From contig PZJY01000008.1 in the NCBI GenBank assembly GCA_031472005.1, positions 2,542,001 through 2,606,000 on the forward strand: 64,000 nt of DNA, in the 5' to 3' direction. Numbering within the stretch: position 1 is the stretch's first letter; every line of letters starts with the position of its first letter. Position numbers and translations under genes: made by a program. The notes beneath the pieces are model-generated. The model was not told the origin of the DNA. It saw nothing but the letters and a program-made list of their open reading frames with translations, and searched no databases. Positions 20,190 to 32,674 of this stretch are shown here, in pieces. Source of the stretch: Tetracladium setigerum (lineage: Eukaryota; Ascomycota; Leotiomycetes; Helotiales).

Positions 20190-23009
20190 ATGCGTCCCTT
20201 TCTAGATCAAGAATATGAGGCTATCCCTGCTGAGGAGAAGCAAGAACTCGAAGAGTTGCATCAGTCTATTAAGCAAGCACGACGAAAGCGTGTTCTTTCA
20301 ATCTTTGCTTTCGTTCTGGTTACGCTTTCTTCTCTAGCTGCCATTGGTCTTGTTTCCTTGTGGTGGAAATCTCCATCTGTTGTGGAGTTGCCTTTGGTCG
20401 AAGAGCCAGCTCCCACCGAAAAGTTATTCCTAGACCATGCTGCGAGAGCTGTCGGTGATCGTTACTTGTTGGGAACTGGAAGAGGTGACATCACGGGGTA
20501 AGTAATCCGACTTCACCAGTACATGTAAATACGAATACTGACCTGTATTTAGACCAGTTGTTGAAGTGAACTTTATGGGATACGCTGATTCTGCACAAGT
20601 CGGTATGTTTTCTCCTGTGATACAACAGCACCTCATGTTGGTATTTCGTGTATCACTCGATAGTCTTTGTTACAACCTCACTGCTCAATTCGAGGCTAAT
20701 GATCACAGGCACCGGTTTGCGTCAAAGGCTTTACTCACGTGCCTTTATCGTTGGAGATGTAAACAATGCAACTGACAGATTTGTGTATCTGGTTCTCGAT
20801 ATCGCCTCTGGAGATACCGCCATTCGTTACGGCATCTTGGAAGGGCTCGCAGCCCTAGGCCCGGCATATGCTGTATACACCAAAAATAACGTGGCCGTGA
20901 CAGGCACACATTCCCACTCTGGTCCCGGGGCTTTCTTCAATTACCTTCTTCCCCAAATCACGAGTCTTGGCTTCTCGAAAGAGAGTTACCAAGCAATCGT
21001 GGACGGAACCGTTTTATCTATCAAACGAGCTCACGAGTCTTTGAAGCCTGGTTACTTGGCATTTGCCGATACAACTATCAGTGACGCCAATATCAACAGG
21101 TCACCAAGTGCATATCTTGCAAATCCTGCTACTGAGAGAGCCAAGTATACCGATAACACAGATAAGACACTCACAGTCTTGAGATTCCAGCGAGAATCAG
21201 ATGGTTTGAATACTGGTATTCTAGCATGGCACAGTGTGCATGGGACTTCCATGTACGCCAACAACACCCATGTGACTGGAGGTATGTTCAAACACATATA
21301 TCAAAATCATCCATTTTCGCAAGCTAAACTTCAAATAGATAACAAAGGACTCTCGTCGTATTTGTTTGAGAAAGCAATGCAAACCGACAAGACGGCAGCT
21401 CCTGGATTTGTCGCTGCGTTTAGTCAAAGTAGCGTGGGAGATACAACACCTAATGTACTTGGAGCATGGTGTGATGACGGCAGTGGAACTCAATGCTCCT
21501 TTGACAAGAGCACATGTAGTGGAAACGCTGCGACTTGTCATGGAAGAGGTATGTGGAATCTTGATTAACCCTTCATTTTCGTGGAAAGTCCTCTACAACT
21601 AGGTCCTTTCTTTAAATGGTTCGAGATCTCGATTTGCAGTACGAGAACAAAAAAGAGATTGAAATCGCAAGCAAATCTCTAATACTGACAATGATTGGTA
21701 GGTCCTGCGTTTCAAAAACTAGATCTTGGTGTCTCCAGTTGCTACGAAATTGGCAGGAGAGTATATCAAGGAGCCAAAACTCTCTATGTAAGATGACCCA
21801 AAATCTGTACAGTTCCACTCGCTAACATCGTGCAGGATACATTCGATAGCAAATCAACTCCAGTCAAAGACCCCAGCGTTAAATCCTACCATATCTTTAA
21901 CGACATGAGATATTACAAATTTCCACTTGCCAATGGAACTATCGTTCAAACCTGTCCCGCTGGTCTTGGCTACGCTTTCGCAGCAGGGACATCAGATTGG
22001 CCAGGCCCTCTTGATTTCACTCAAGGGAACAATGATTCCAGCTCTCAAAATCCATTCTGGGCCGCAGTTTCGGGAGTCGTCAGTACACCCTCGCCCGAAC
22101 AAAAAGCTGTAAGTTGATTCCCATTGGCTGTCCCTGATTGACAGCAGCTAACAATCCCATCAGTGTCACTCGCCGAAACCAATTCTTCTGAACGTTGGTG
22201 AAATCTCAACGCCTTACCCCTGGTCACCAAACATTATTGATGTCCAATCTCTCCGTGTTGGGCAATTCATAATCATCACTTCTCCCTCTGAATCCTCCAC
22301 CATGGCCGGACGCAGGTGGAAAGCTGCCGTTTCGGCAGCCGCAGTTTCTAAATCTGTTGTCCCAGCCGGTACGACTCCAAAGGTTGTCTTGGGTGGCATC
22401 GCCAACACATATGCCCATTATGCTGTCACTCAAGAAGAATACGGCGTCCAACGCTACGAGGGAGCTTCCACTCTCTACGGCCAATGGCATGCCGAAGCCT
22501 TCCAATATCTCAGCACAAGTAATATCGGCTTCTTGAAGGCTGGATCCACACCACTCCCCGCATCAGGCCCAGCAGCTCCCAACAACGTCCCCAAAACCTT
22601 CAACTTCATCAGTCCAGTCGTTTACGACCAACCCCCTGTCGGCAACTCCTTCGGCCAAGTTATCACCCAACCCCTCAGCACGTACAAAATTGGCTCCGTC
22701 GTTCTCGCCACCTTCTGGGGCGCCAATCCACGGAACAATTTCCGCCTCGAAGGCACATTCGCTGCAGTGGAGCAGTTGCAGACAGATGGCACCTGGAAGC
22801 AGGTCAGAAGTGACTATGACTGGGCACTGGTGTATACGTGGATCAGGGTCGATGGATTTTGGGGAACGAGCAGGGTGGAGATTAGTTGGGAGACGGAGAG
22901 TTGGGCTGTTGCGGGAACTTACAGAATCAAGTATTATGGGGATTCTAAGCCGCTTATTGGAAGTATTTCGGCGTTCACGGGGACGAGCAATACTTTTACT
23001 TTGACCTGA
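20190..23009 (+). CDS. Neutral ceramidase, type II membrane form
   Basis: Seven exons (20190-20497, 20553-20602, 20709-21281, 21339-21548, 21702-21787, 21836-22108, 22164-23009) give 781 aa. Neutral ceramidase cleaves ceramide to sphingosine and fatty acid, outside the cell or in the secretory lumen. A single hydrophobic span at about residues 32-54 (VLSIFAFVLVTLSSLAAIGLV) after a charged tail suggests a type II membrane anchor. Catalytic landmarks: GTGRGDITGP, the zinc-ligand block TGTHSHSGPGAFF, AWHSVHGTSM, then VGDTTPN, WPGPLDF, and the C-terminal immunoglobulin-like domain. At the nucleophile position the family usually has Ser (GDVSPN); here it appears to be Thr. Confidence 0.93.
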
Positions 23010-23973
23010 TGATGTGAAAAGGAAGGCATACCTGTTGTTCTATTGTTATGAGTTATGATGAGGGGATTTGATGAAAGTGTTAATTGAGAGTGCTGATCGT
23101 GGTCGATGGGTGCACATAGCTGGAATTTACATTCATTTGTTCGACAAATCTCGCCTTATGAATTCCAGAATGAGTTCTTTCGTGTGGATTGATTTGAGAG
23201 ATCTAGTGAATAAGTGCGACGTGGCTGGTAGGTGTGTAGCAAGCTGCACCACCAACTGCACAACTAATATATGGAAGAGTGATGTAGTGTAAATGGGTAT
23301 CAAGGTAGTTCAGAATTTGAGTGTTTAATCTTGGTCGCAATTAATTCACACTACCGACGAATACCAACTTTAAACCGAGGAATCGCTACGTAGATAGGAA
23401 CAATCCAAGATCCCTCGCTTTTAGCTAACTTAGTGAGCCGGGCTTGGCATTAGACCTCGATTGTGGGGATCCTGAGGAACATGGCCATCAGTTTTTTATC
23501 TGACCCGTAAGGGCATATCAGTGTCCCGATTGCTTTGTCTACTACTTGACTTATTTAGAGCTGGAGTAGACCCGACTAGAAAGTCTTGTGAGGTACAAAG
23601 GTACAAATATTCTTTTGATCTTTTGACTGGTTAGATATGGCGGGGAAAGAAGCAATGATGAGCTGAACCTAGTCTCATTTTTGAAAAGTTATGATTTTCA
23701 GGAATCAAGTCTATAGGTTGATCACGCGTTTGAATTTATTCCACCCGCCAATAGAAGTTCCATGGGCGTTAGGAGCTGAAAAGAGGCTTGAAGTACTCCG
23801 AACTTTATTCAGGACGACATCGCTAACGCTAGTCCTAAACCTGAAATCCAATAATAATTTTTACGCGTCCCCTCTTCCCTTACAATTTGTTGCCGTCTAA
23901 TATTCGTTGTATATTATACCTCTCGGTCCCTGCATCTCAAAAGTTGCCTCTTCATACCAGAAAACATGCAACC
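23010..23973. other. Intergenic
   Basis: No gene seen between ceramidase and the membrane protein; only short unrelated frames. Confidence 0.5.
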
Positions 23974-25055
23974 ATGCACTTCACCAGAAATATTCAATAC
24001 GTAGTCGGCTTAGCTTTGCTCTCGTCAGGTGTGCGATCGATCTCGTCAACATCATGCTATTACCCCGATGGAACATTTGCTCCATTTGATTCACCATGCT
24101 ACCCCGGCCAAGAGCAGAGCATATGCTGCGGGCAAGGTCATACCTGTATGTCTAATAACCTGTGTCGTTGGCCGTCGCCGATGCCCACATACTACGCATA
24201 CATTCGAGGGAGTTGTACCGATTCGAGCTGTAAGATCTCATTTTTACAGCGATATCGAGTCTTCAAGTAACTGACGCCTCTAACAGGGAATAGTACTGAA
24301 TGCGGGGGTACCTGTAAAGCCGGTAAATAATACCATCTCTCACCACCGCCGTGCACTCAACCAGGCTAGTCAAGCAGACAGACACCCTGTGGTGACCCAA
24401 CCAATGCTGATAAAAAATTTCTTTGACAGTATTTCCCAGCAGCTACAATGCCATCGTCTCATGTCCCGATGCACAATTCTGCTGTCTGCTTGAAGCTGAC
24501 CCGAGAAGTTGCTGCACCACTGCCTCCAACCTTTTTACGCTGCAAGCTGCATCAACAGTAACGGTCATTGGCGTGACAACAAGCACTCCAAACTCTGCTC
24601 TGAGTTCCACTACTTCGATACAAAGTGCGTTGGGATCTGCAACATCCAATCTTGGTGGCTCAGCAAATTCACAATCAATACCAACAACCGCTAGTGGCCC
24701 AGCAAGTTCACAATCTTCTTCGACGACATCAGCTACAGCAGGTAACAATAGTGGTGGTGATGGTGGAGATAACAATAGTAAACGAAATATTGGAATTGGT
24801 GTTGGGGTGGGTGTAGGCGCAGGTGCGATTCTCCTGGCTGCTCTTATGTTCCTGCTTCGTCGCCGTCGAAGAAATCAAGCTCATGTAGTAGAGCATGCAG
24901 GGACAGAAGTTCATCCGCGATGGGAACTTGGAAACAATGAAGTGAGAGCTGTCGGAAACAGTGGATTTGTGGCAGATCCGAATAAAAACTGGCACACTGT
25001 GACACCTTATACAGAGTTGGAGGGGAATAATGTGCGTGGGGAGCTTCGTGGGTGA
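23974..25055 (+). CDS. Cys-rich single-pass membrane protein (sensor-like, unknown function)
   Basis: Exons 23974-24239, 24287-24322 and 24430-25055 encode about 308 aa. A signal peptide (IQYVVGLALLSSGVRS) leads to an ectodomain with 14 cysteines, including two CC pairs (SICCGQGHTC and FCCLLE), then a Ser/Thr-rich stalk, a Gly/Val-rich membrane helix (IGVGVGVGAGAILLAALMFLL) with an RRRRR stop-transfer, and a 70-aa cytosolic tail. The layout resembles fungal wall-stress sensors of the Mid2/WSC type, but the Cys pattern is not WSC. This ectodomain type is common in Pezizomycotina with no assigned role. The name stays generic. Confidence 0.75.
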
Positions 25056-25395
25056 GACTAAACGAGTCTTGTCGCCGAGCCTGGGTGACAATGTACACAC
25101 TAGATTGCCGATTTTGATTTTCGAGCTTAGTTATAATTTAGTTTTTGACTAATAATTTCTAGTTGTATTTCCTGTGTCAATAGGAGAAATGACCGAAGCA
25201 AGACAAATTTGATTGGTCTGAGAAGAGAATGCTCAACCAAAACCCAAGAAGTGGAGTAAGAACAAATGGTTATTTATATTTCATTTAACCCTTGGCGAGA
25301 CTCTCGTGTGTGGGGTACATACCCAGGTAGACGGACCATCAGAGCATCTCTCCTATTTTTGAAGTGATGGCCAAGTTTCTTTTTAATTTTCTTCC
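25056..25395. other. Convergent 3' flanks
   Basis: Region between the convergent membrane-protein and P450 genes; nothing else seen. Confidence 0.5.
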
Positions 25396-27345
25396 TCACC
25401 AACCCTCAACAAGCTTGGTCTCAAGCTGTAGTCCCAAAATCTTCCCCGTAATACCAAACACAGTCACAGGATCTACATGCAAGTCATTCACCTGCTTGAA
25501 CTCGAATGTTCCAATTAAAGCCGCAATGAGCGCTTTGTGCTCTGCCTGCGCAAAAGCTATTTCCCAGCCCATTAGCGAGCTGACTTTGAACTTGCCACGG
25601 GGAAAATAAAATTAGTAACATACATTTACCAATGCATCCTCTAATTCCGCCCCCGAAAACCTGGCTGAGAGGTAAGTCTTTTGCTGCATTTCCACCTTCA
25701 ATCCACCTCTCGGGTCTGAACACTTTGGCATCCTCGCCCCATATCGCTTTCGTCCGAGCCATTGCCCAAGGCGAATACCTGACGTGGGTATGCTTTGGAA
25801 TTGTGATACCGCCTAGTATTGTATCTCTGATAGTGCGTCTCCCGATCGTGATGACTGGTGGGTGTAAGCGAAGGACTTCTTTGGCAATGGCATCAAGGAA
25901 AGGTAGGGAATCGAGAAGGTCGGATGTCATTGGCGTTCCAGAAGAGGGCGAAGGAATATTTGCACGGATTTCAGCTCGGAGGGCACGTTGATACTCTGCG
26001 TGTTCGGGTTGAGCAAGTTCGTGAATTGCCCATGCGATTGCTGCCGCCTATCGTTTGTTAGCCTGTTTCTGGAGGAGCTGTCGTAAAAAAACAAACGCTA
26101 GTTTCTACTAAAATGTTAGCAATGCGCGTCTGAGATGCGGGAGTACCCACCATGTCCAGCACCCAAGAATGTTAAAGATTGTTCCACAAGGCCGTCGAGG
26201 TTCAGGGTTCCAGATTTCATGACGGCTGAAATTATATCTGTATGCCCAGCTTTATCGAGATAATTAAGGTCGTCAACGTTGTGGAACATATCCTTCTTTC
26301 TTTCCTCAATCGTGCCCCGAATCCAGCTCCTGATGACCCTGTACCCCATTATTCTTTCCTTTACAACTTGGAGAGGAAGCAGATTGGTAAGCGCAGGAGT
26401 AGTGAGAAAGTTAAGTACAAACAACGCTCTTGTCTTTGCATCTACTATAAATGCCGAATTATACCCTTTGTTTAACGGGGTAAAGGGATTTGTTAGAGCA
26501 TCAAATCTCGAGCCAAACCCTGCTTCTCCAATGACATCAATTGTGACTCGCGTTGTCCAGTCCTGCACATTTACAACTGCGTCCAGTCCCACAGAGTTTT
26601 GAGCCCTGACTTCATCTTTCATGAGGGACGCCATCAGACAGGCCTTCTTCCAGAAAAGAGGATAGAGCTTTTTGACAGTGGGGAAGCTGAAGGCTGGCGC
26701 TAAAGCCTTACGTTGAATCTTTCAAGTATTTCTAGTCAGTGATTGAAGACTGCTGCGTGCGCCTGGGAGAATCACCTTGTGGTCAGTTCCCTCGGCGGAA
26801 ACGAGGCCATGTCCAAGCATATCAACGAGAATCCTTCTGATTGGAGGAATTTTTTCGTAATCATCTGCTCGTTGTTGGAGGAATTCAGCAACCAGGTTTG
26901 GTTGAGTTATGATAACCACTTCATGGTTGAGGAGGTCAATACGACGGAGAAAGCCATCGTTAGGGACATTCTCCATTCCTTCCAAATACACAGGTGGCGA
27001 AAGGAGAAACAAGCACTCTTTCCATGTTTTTCGCTGACTTTACATTAGCCAGATCCATAAGGCTGAAGGAAGACTTACTGGAAGCAATGGCAGTCCGAGA
27101 AGAGGACTCGTGTAAAACGGGTAGATGAACTTATTGTATATTAATGACGCAAAGGAATAAAGCAGCAAGGAAATGACTGAGGCTTTGATATAAATACTCA
27201 AGCCTGAGCGATCACCAAATGCAAATGTTGCCAGGCAGGCGCAAAAAATAGCTGCCACAGAACGGCGAGGTCCCGACATTTGGTCTTCGTCTTTGCTTGG
27301 AGATAAGTAGAAAAATTGGAAGAAGGAAAGGTGAAAGCTGTCCAT
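25396..27345 (-). CDS. Cytochrome P450, six exons including an 8-nt micro-exon
   Basis: Exons on the minus strand: 27345-27079, 27033-26776, 26718-26151, 26104-26097 (8 nt), 26047-25630, 25556-25396; total 1680 nt, 559 aa. A hydrophobic anchor (SVISLLLYSFASLIYNKF) and the proline-rich hinge GLPLLP open the protein. The family region KALAPAFSFPTVKKLYP is present. The I-helix oxygen site reads AGHETS and is spread over three exons; the ExxR helix is KEVLRLHP; the heme loop is FGGGIRGCIG with its ligand Cys. It is a microsomal class II enzyme needing NADPH-P450 reductase. An alternative start at 27279 gives 537 aa. No biosynthetic partner adjoins it, so the substrate is unknown. Confidence 0.88.
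26097..26104 (-). other. 8-nt micro-exon of the P450 gene
   Basis: Flanked by a TAG acceptor and a GTTTGT donor on the minus strand, with introns of 46 and 49 bp. It supplies the ETS residues of the AGHETS I-helix motif, so it is needed for an active enzyme. Confidence 0.75.
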
Positions 27346-27979
27346 GAAAAAGTTTGTGGGCAATAAGGCTTTTTGTACCACATAAGTCGGTAAAGAATAA
27401 TTCTCATCTCAGCCTGTCAGATAGAAGTGTTTTTGGATGCGTAATCGTCCGAACAAGAGCTTGCTCAACAAAAGGAACAATCTCACCTCAGCTTAGCGCC
27501 AAGATACGCCTGACAGCAACTCAACGGCAGGCTATATGGATATGTGCCTGGGACTGCATGGATAATTGTCAGGGGGGTATCCTCTGGGTAGAATCAAGGA
27601 GGATTTGGTCGGGTTCGGGGCCAATGGTTGACGGCCATTGTAGCGAAGCTCTTACCACATGTAGGTTTTTCGTGAGTTACGAATGGATGATTTGTGGGCT
27701 CGGTAGTAGATCGTACAGTACATCACGAACGACTACCATACCATTTCTTTACCACGGCCTGGTGATAAATGATAGGTCATGAAATTGCTGTTAGCGGGAA
27801 GGAAGTTGAGGCGACAAGAGTTGAGCAAAGGGATGGATGCCAAGGTAATGACAGGCCGGTGAATAGCGGCAGAATTAAGACGCCAAACCGCATTCAACAC
27901 AGCCCCTCCAAAACATCAAAATAATTTCTTACGACGATCAACAAGGAATTTGCGACAACAACAAATCCTCACGCCCAAG
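27346..27979. other. Divergent promoter region between P450 and HGH1
   Basis: About 630 bp; a 142-codon open frame on the plus strand lacks any domain and is rejected. A shared regulatory role is possible but not shown. Confidence 0.5.
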
Positions 27980-29395
27980 ATGCCTACAGAACTCGAAGAG
28001 GTATGAAACTGATCTGCAAGCTCATCTTGGATATGCGCTGATTACTCAAATAGCTCGTGGAATTCATTTCCCACGGTAACAGACAAGTGCGGCAAACCGG
28101 TACGTTTCTTGCCCCTCCATCGCACACCTCGAGCTGACATCGAGAAAGCTGTCGAGGCTCTTGTACCATATTCGCTATCGCAGCCTGCAATATTCAAACC
28201 AAACGAACTTCTACCAGTCAAAGATCTCAAACTCTTGGTTCGAGATTACAAGGTAGGCGACTCGGTGACAAGGAGGGGTGTACCAAACTGACGACCCCAC
28301 CAGGAAATCGCCAAAGATGCCATTACTATACTTATAAACCTATCTACAGACAAAGATGTGTTGAATTATCTTGCTACGGATGAAGAATTTATCAAAACTT
28401 TAATAAATAGATTAACCGTTTGTTGATCCATTTCTATTATATCCTCAAAAGCTCACCAAACACTTCTAGAACCCCACCGAACCCCACGCAAATCTCCTCG
28501 CCATGCTCCTAGCCAACCTGACCAAACACGACACTCTTGTCTCTCTCATCACAACATCTTATCCTTCCCCCACTGACCTCTCACCCACTGATACCACCAT
28601 CGGCATCTCCCTCCTCCTTGATCTCTTTGTTAAAGGCTCCTCAGGCACATATAACAAAAACGCAGATTTTGACTACCTCTCCTACGTTTTCGCCGACCTG
28701 TCCAAACACTCTGCAGGACGCCTCTACTTCCTCGAAAAACAAACCTACGACTCAATCATCCCCCTCTCCAAGCTTGTTGTATTCACCGAACACGACTCTG
28801 CTATCCGCCGCAAAGGTGTGGCAAGCACCATCAAGAACGTTGCGTTTGAAATAGATTCGCACAGCGATTTGCTGTCTGAGACGGAGATTAATATTTTGCC
28901 ATATCTTTTGCTGCCAATTATGGGATCGGAAGAGTATGACGAGGATGAGATGATGGAGTTTTTGCCCGACTTGCAGTTATTGCCTGAAGATAAGAAGAGG
29001 ATAGTGACCCGACTATTATTCAGACACATGTTGAGACATTGATGTTGATGACGACGACAAGGTTAGGGAGGGATATTCTGAGGGATGTGAAGGTTTATCC
29101 AATTGTGAGGGAGACGCATTTGGGTGTTGAGGATGAGGGAGTAAGGGAAGTGTGTGAGAGGTTGGTCCAGGTTTTGATGAGAGATGAGGAGGATGAGGGC
29201 AATGAGGGCAATGAGGGCAAGGAGGGCAAGGCCGATAAAGGCGGTATGAAGAGATTAGTGAGACCGAGTAATGGAAAGTTACCGAAGCCCTTTGGCAGAG
29301 CGGGCTTTGGAGGAGATGGAGTAGGAAGTTGGGCTAGTCAAGAAGCGGAGGAAGAAGACGATGATGATGACGACGATAAAATCGTCGAGGTATAG
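27980..29395 (+). CDS. HGH1: Hgh1 family protein, eEF2 folding factor (one apparent frame break)
   Basis: Exons 27980-28000, 28054-28099, 28149-28252, 28304-28417 and 28470-29395. Hgh1 is a cytosolic armadillo-repeat co-chaperone that helps TRiC and Hsp90 fold elongation factor 2. Family blocks seen: HGNRQVRQTAVEALVPYS, EIAKDAITILINLS, NLLAMLLANLTK, HSAGRLYFLE, RRKGVASTIKNVAFE and LPDLQLLPEDKKR. The frame breaks at about 28997-29000 (AAGAGGATAG): one more base yields DSDPTIIQTHVETLMLMTTTR, the expected continuation, with 403 aa in total. A 20-nt GT..AG at the spot is too short to be an intron. The tail has GNEGNEGKEGK repeats and an acidic end. Confidence 0.9.
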
Positions 29396-30686
29396 AAAAT
29401 GTTAAGATTGTGGGATTCAAAATACAAAAGATTCCAAGCCGATCTTGAATTTCTTACAGGCTTTTTGGTCACGGATGGAAAAATGGAGATGTTTGAGACT
29501 GGATATCAAACAACGAGCGACTATGCCACTTGTAAGCCTAGGTAGATGGGAATAACCGACCCCGGAATTGCAAACTGGAACAATAATAAACCGAGGGCGT
29601 AGTCCATGTCCCAATTCACTATATCACTAATGTAAAAACATATTCGTTGCATATCGCACAACTATATACGTCTCGGTTGGGGCGGGAACGCTAGCAAACA
29701 CCTCCACCATCCCAGATCCCATTACCTAGCTACCTATTACTATACTACTAAGCAGCCCCTCCACGCTCCGCCGATTTCTCAATCGCTTCACCTTTGATCC
29801 CACCTACCTGCCTGCCTCACCGCCAAAAGAAAAAGGGTTTTGTTGCACATCGTACCTACTATGTACACCTTGCTTAGCACGGGGACACTAGCAGCGCCAG
29901 TAACTATCGGCAGCCATGTTTCTCGCACTGAAACTCTCCCTGCCGATTTACACAAATCGGCCCAACTTGATTTCCCCACCTCACCACTATACGAAAATTT
30001 TGCTGCACATTGCATTACTATATTCACCCCTCCAACACTGGGACTCTAGCAGCGCTAGCGATAGTTAGAATACGCAAGAAGCTTCTTGCACTAAACCCCA
30101 CCCCCGCCAAGCCGTACCTACTGTACCTATTCAAAGCTCACCGAGCTAGTTTACTTATTTAACCTTCACTTTACTCTACCTCACTTCGCAACTAGAAACA
30201 TTTTGTTGCACGTCGTATCACTATATTCACCTCTACTACCACGGGACGCTAGCAGCGCTAGCACTTTATAAACTGAGTTAACAGATGTGGTGTATTTCTT
30301 TCGTATCCATTTTCAGACGCAAATCTGAGTCGAAGTATTGATTTTTAATCTTATATGTGGAATTTCTCTACCCCCCGTTCGTTTTCTTGAGTTCTCCCCT
30401 TTTTCTAATTATATGTCGACGAGGAGATAAAAAGGGAGATTATAAATGTTGTGAGTTTGCAACCTCGCATGTAGAAGTCAACACCAGAACTAAGTGACCA
30501 CGTGATGAGGACTGATACGTGGATGCACGACAAAATCACCCATGAAAATGAGACAAAAGCATCCCAAAGAGTATCAATCTAATCGTCGAATTATTTAATT
30601 CTTTCTATCTAAATTTTGGTTGTGACATTATGCATATTCATTACATTTCATTCATCCACCCAACATTACAACTCCTCTCTCACTTT
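29396..30686. other. Intergenic holding a diverged three-copy repeat
   Basis: No coding region supported. Holds the repeat listed separately and the 3' flanks of HGH1 and the nuclease gene. Confidence 0.5.
29838..30262. repeat. Three diverged direct copies of a ~60-bp motif
   Basis: Copies at 29838-29899, 29998-30060 and 30201-30262 share the pattern TTTTGYTGCACRT, then a CACTATATTCACC-like stretch, then GGGACNCTAGCAGCGCTAG. The CTAGC..GCTAG ends could form a short hairpin. The copies are spaced about 160 and 203 bp apart. They resemble remnants of a tandem or dispersed repeat; origin unknown. Confidence 0.7.
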
Positions 30687-32674
30687 CTACTCACAGAAAT
30701 CAAAACTAGCCACACTAGGATCATGATCCGAAATTTGCCCAGCCACAGTAGCCCAAGTATTCACATGGACATGCTCAAACTGAGCCTTCTTCTTCAACGC
30801 ATCGCTGACGTACATGTGATCGATTTCCTGGCAGTTCATGTCAAAGAGATAGGTGTATCGCTCGAGCTCGGGGATGCCGGCGACGACGTCGAGATCGGAG
30901 AGCTTGGAAACCTTGGTGAAGAGCTCCATGGGTTCGACGTAGGCGAATTCGTTGAAGTCACCGGCGGCAATGATACGGCTGTTTTTGTCTTCTTTGAGAA
31001 TGGAGGCGATGAAGTTCTGAGTTGGCGTGTTAGGTTAAATGTATTTTGGAGGGGAATTCAATGGGGGGAGGGGGAGAGGGGACTCACTGCTGTGACGTTC
31101 GCTTGCATCATACGATCCATAACACCACCGTTGACGGGTGGTCTCGCGTCACCTTGGATGCTGGAGCTTCCACCCTTGGATCCGAAGTGGACGTTGACAG
31201 TAAAGAACTTGTTCTTTCCATCAAGCGTCTCCCATGCAGCTGAAAGTGGCTTTCGGCTTGCTGTCCATGCGGTGGGGTTCAATGGGTCGATGCGACCTGG
31301 GTTGAACTTCAACTCTGGGCCGGGAAGAACAACTTGAGCGTCGGTGCTAGATCCGACGTTTGGTTTGCGGAGACGAATGATGGATGGGTTGTAGAGGTAG
31401 GCGACACGGATGTTTCCACCTGGGGCACCACCATCTTGGTTGTTGACGGGTCGATGCTGGTGAATGCATATTGAAGACCAGATTGGCTGCGAATAGACTC
31501 AACGAGGGTAGTGAGGGTCAGGTTGGCAGATACAACTGAAAAGGGGTTAGCTTTGAATATTCCGAGACGGAAAATTATACATACCACCATTGTTGGTGAC
31601 TCCGTTGTTATCCTGAATCTCTTGAAGGAACATGAGATCAGGTGTTTTGAGGTATTCCACAATATGACGAGCAATGTCTGGCAAATATACCGAAGTTGGG
31701 GTCAAATTTTCAACATTGTAAGAACCGATGGAGAGCTTCTTGCAAGTACCGCTTGAAGTGATGGTGGTCACTGGAGCAGCTGGCAAAACTGTTCCGGTAG
31801 TCTTGATGCTGGTGAGGGAAGGATTCGGTAAAATCCGAATGCTTGAGTGACTACACCGACGATTTCTTCCAAATCATCGCCAAGAAGGGTGGTTCTTGGG
31901 TTAGCAGTTCCATCAAGCGGGCTGCCGATGAGAATTGCCTCTGGGTTGGAATCTGAACAGGTTAGTCGAGAATCGATCGATCAATTGCTGTAGAATCTCA
32001 CCTTTGTCCTTAGATGTCAAACCACCTCGCTTGTTTCGTCCAGAAACTCTCCATGAGCCAGTGACCCAGGTGTCCCCAAAGTTGTTGGGTCTGGCAACAG
32101 CCTTTGCCTTCTTCACCTTGACGATCTCGCCAGTCACACTCTCCCAGAAATCAAGACCATAGAAGAGAGGGTTCAAAGAGGGGTTCTTGACCGAGATTTG
32201 GCTGGAGTTGTTTGGAAGGCTGAAAACGTCCCAGTTGTCCAAGGATGAGAATTGCTCAGTTGGAGGGAGCTTGAACAGCCACTCTCCAATGACGATGGGA
32301 GTGACTTTGTTGCCCGAGGAGAGCACCTTGATGTTCAATGGCTGGATCAATTCTGTCAAGTACAGATATGCTGGAGATGATCGGTATTCTGTGACATTTG
32401 CGTCCAGGGTGATGATGTCTCCGACGGTGACATTGCCAAGGGCTGGGGTGCCAAAGACATAAATGGAATTGGAGGAGCGAATATCGAGATCCAGGGTAGT
32501 TGACTTGATCCAGAAACCTTGTGGTCCTTTGGCTGTCACAAGTCCCTTCACGCCTTTGACAGTGGTTCCATTGTAAGCAGATTGGAACTTGTGGCCGTTG
32601 ATCTCACTGATGGTAAGGGCAGAAGACAAGGAGAATTGCAGGGCAGAGACACAGGCAAGAGCAGAGAACTTCAT
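30687..32674 (-). CDS. Secreted endonuclease/exonuclease/phosphatase-family nuclease (two apparent frame breaks)
   Basis: Exons 32674-32002, 31952-31585, 31535-31088 and 31016-30687 on the minus strand. A signal peptide (MKFSALACVSALQFSLSSAL) precedes an N-terminal beta-rich domain (about 20-220) as in bacterial-type secreted nucleases, then the EEP catalytic domain: KKLSIGSYNVENL, DLMFLQEIQDN (catalytic Glu), TVNVHFGSKGG, IIAAGDFNEF, DHMYVSDAL and the final ISDHDPS (Asp-His). The frame slips twice, near 31455-31460 and 31815-31822, both in C runs on the coding strand. Adding one base at each gives 606 aa with every exon phase consistent. It should degrade extracellular DNA or RNA. It is divergent from a GPI-anchored 5'-nucleotidase. 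Confidence 0.85.

Noticed and set aside
27354..27782. 142-codon plus-strand frame between P450 and HGH1
   Set aside because: No signal peptide, domain or splice-consistent extension; lies in a divergent promoter.
28999..29022. A 20-nt GT..AG in HGH1 as a very short intron
   Set aside because: Far below the length the spliceosome can use, and it would remove residues that fit the family.
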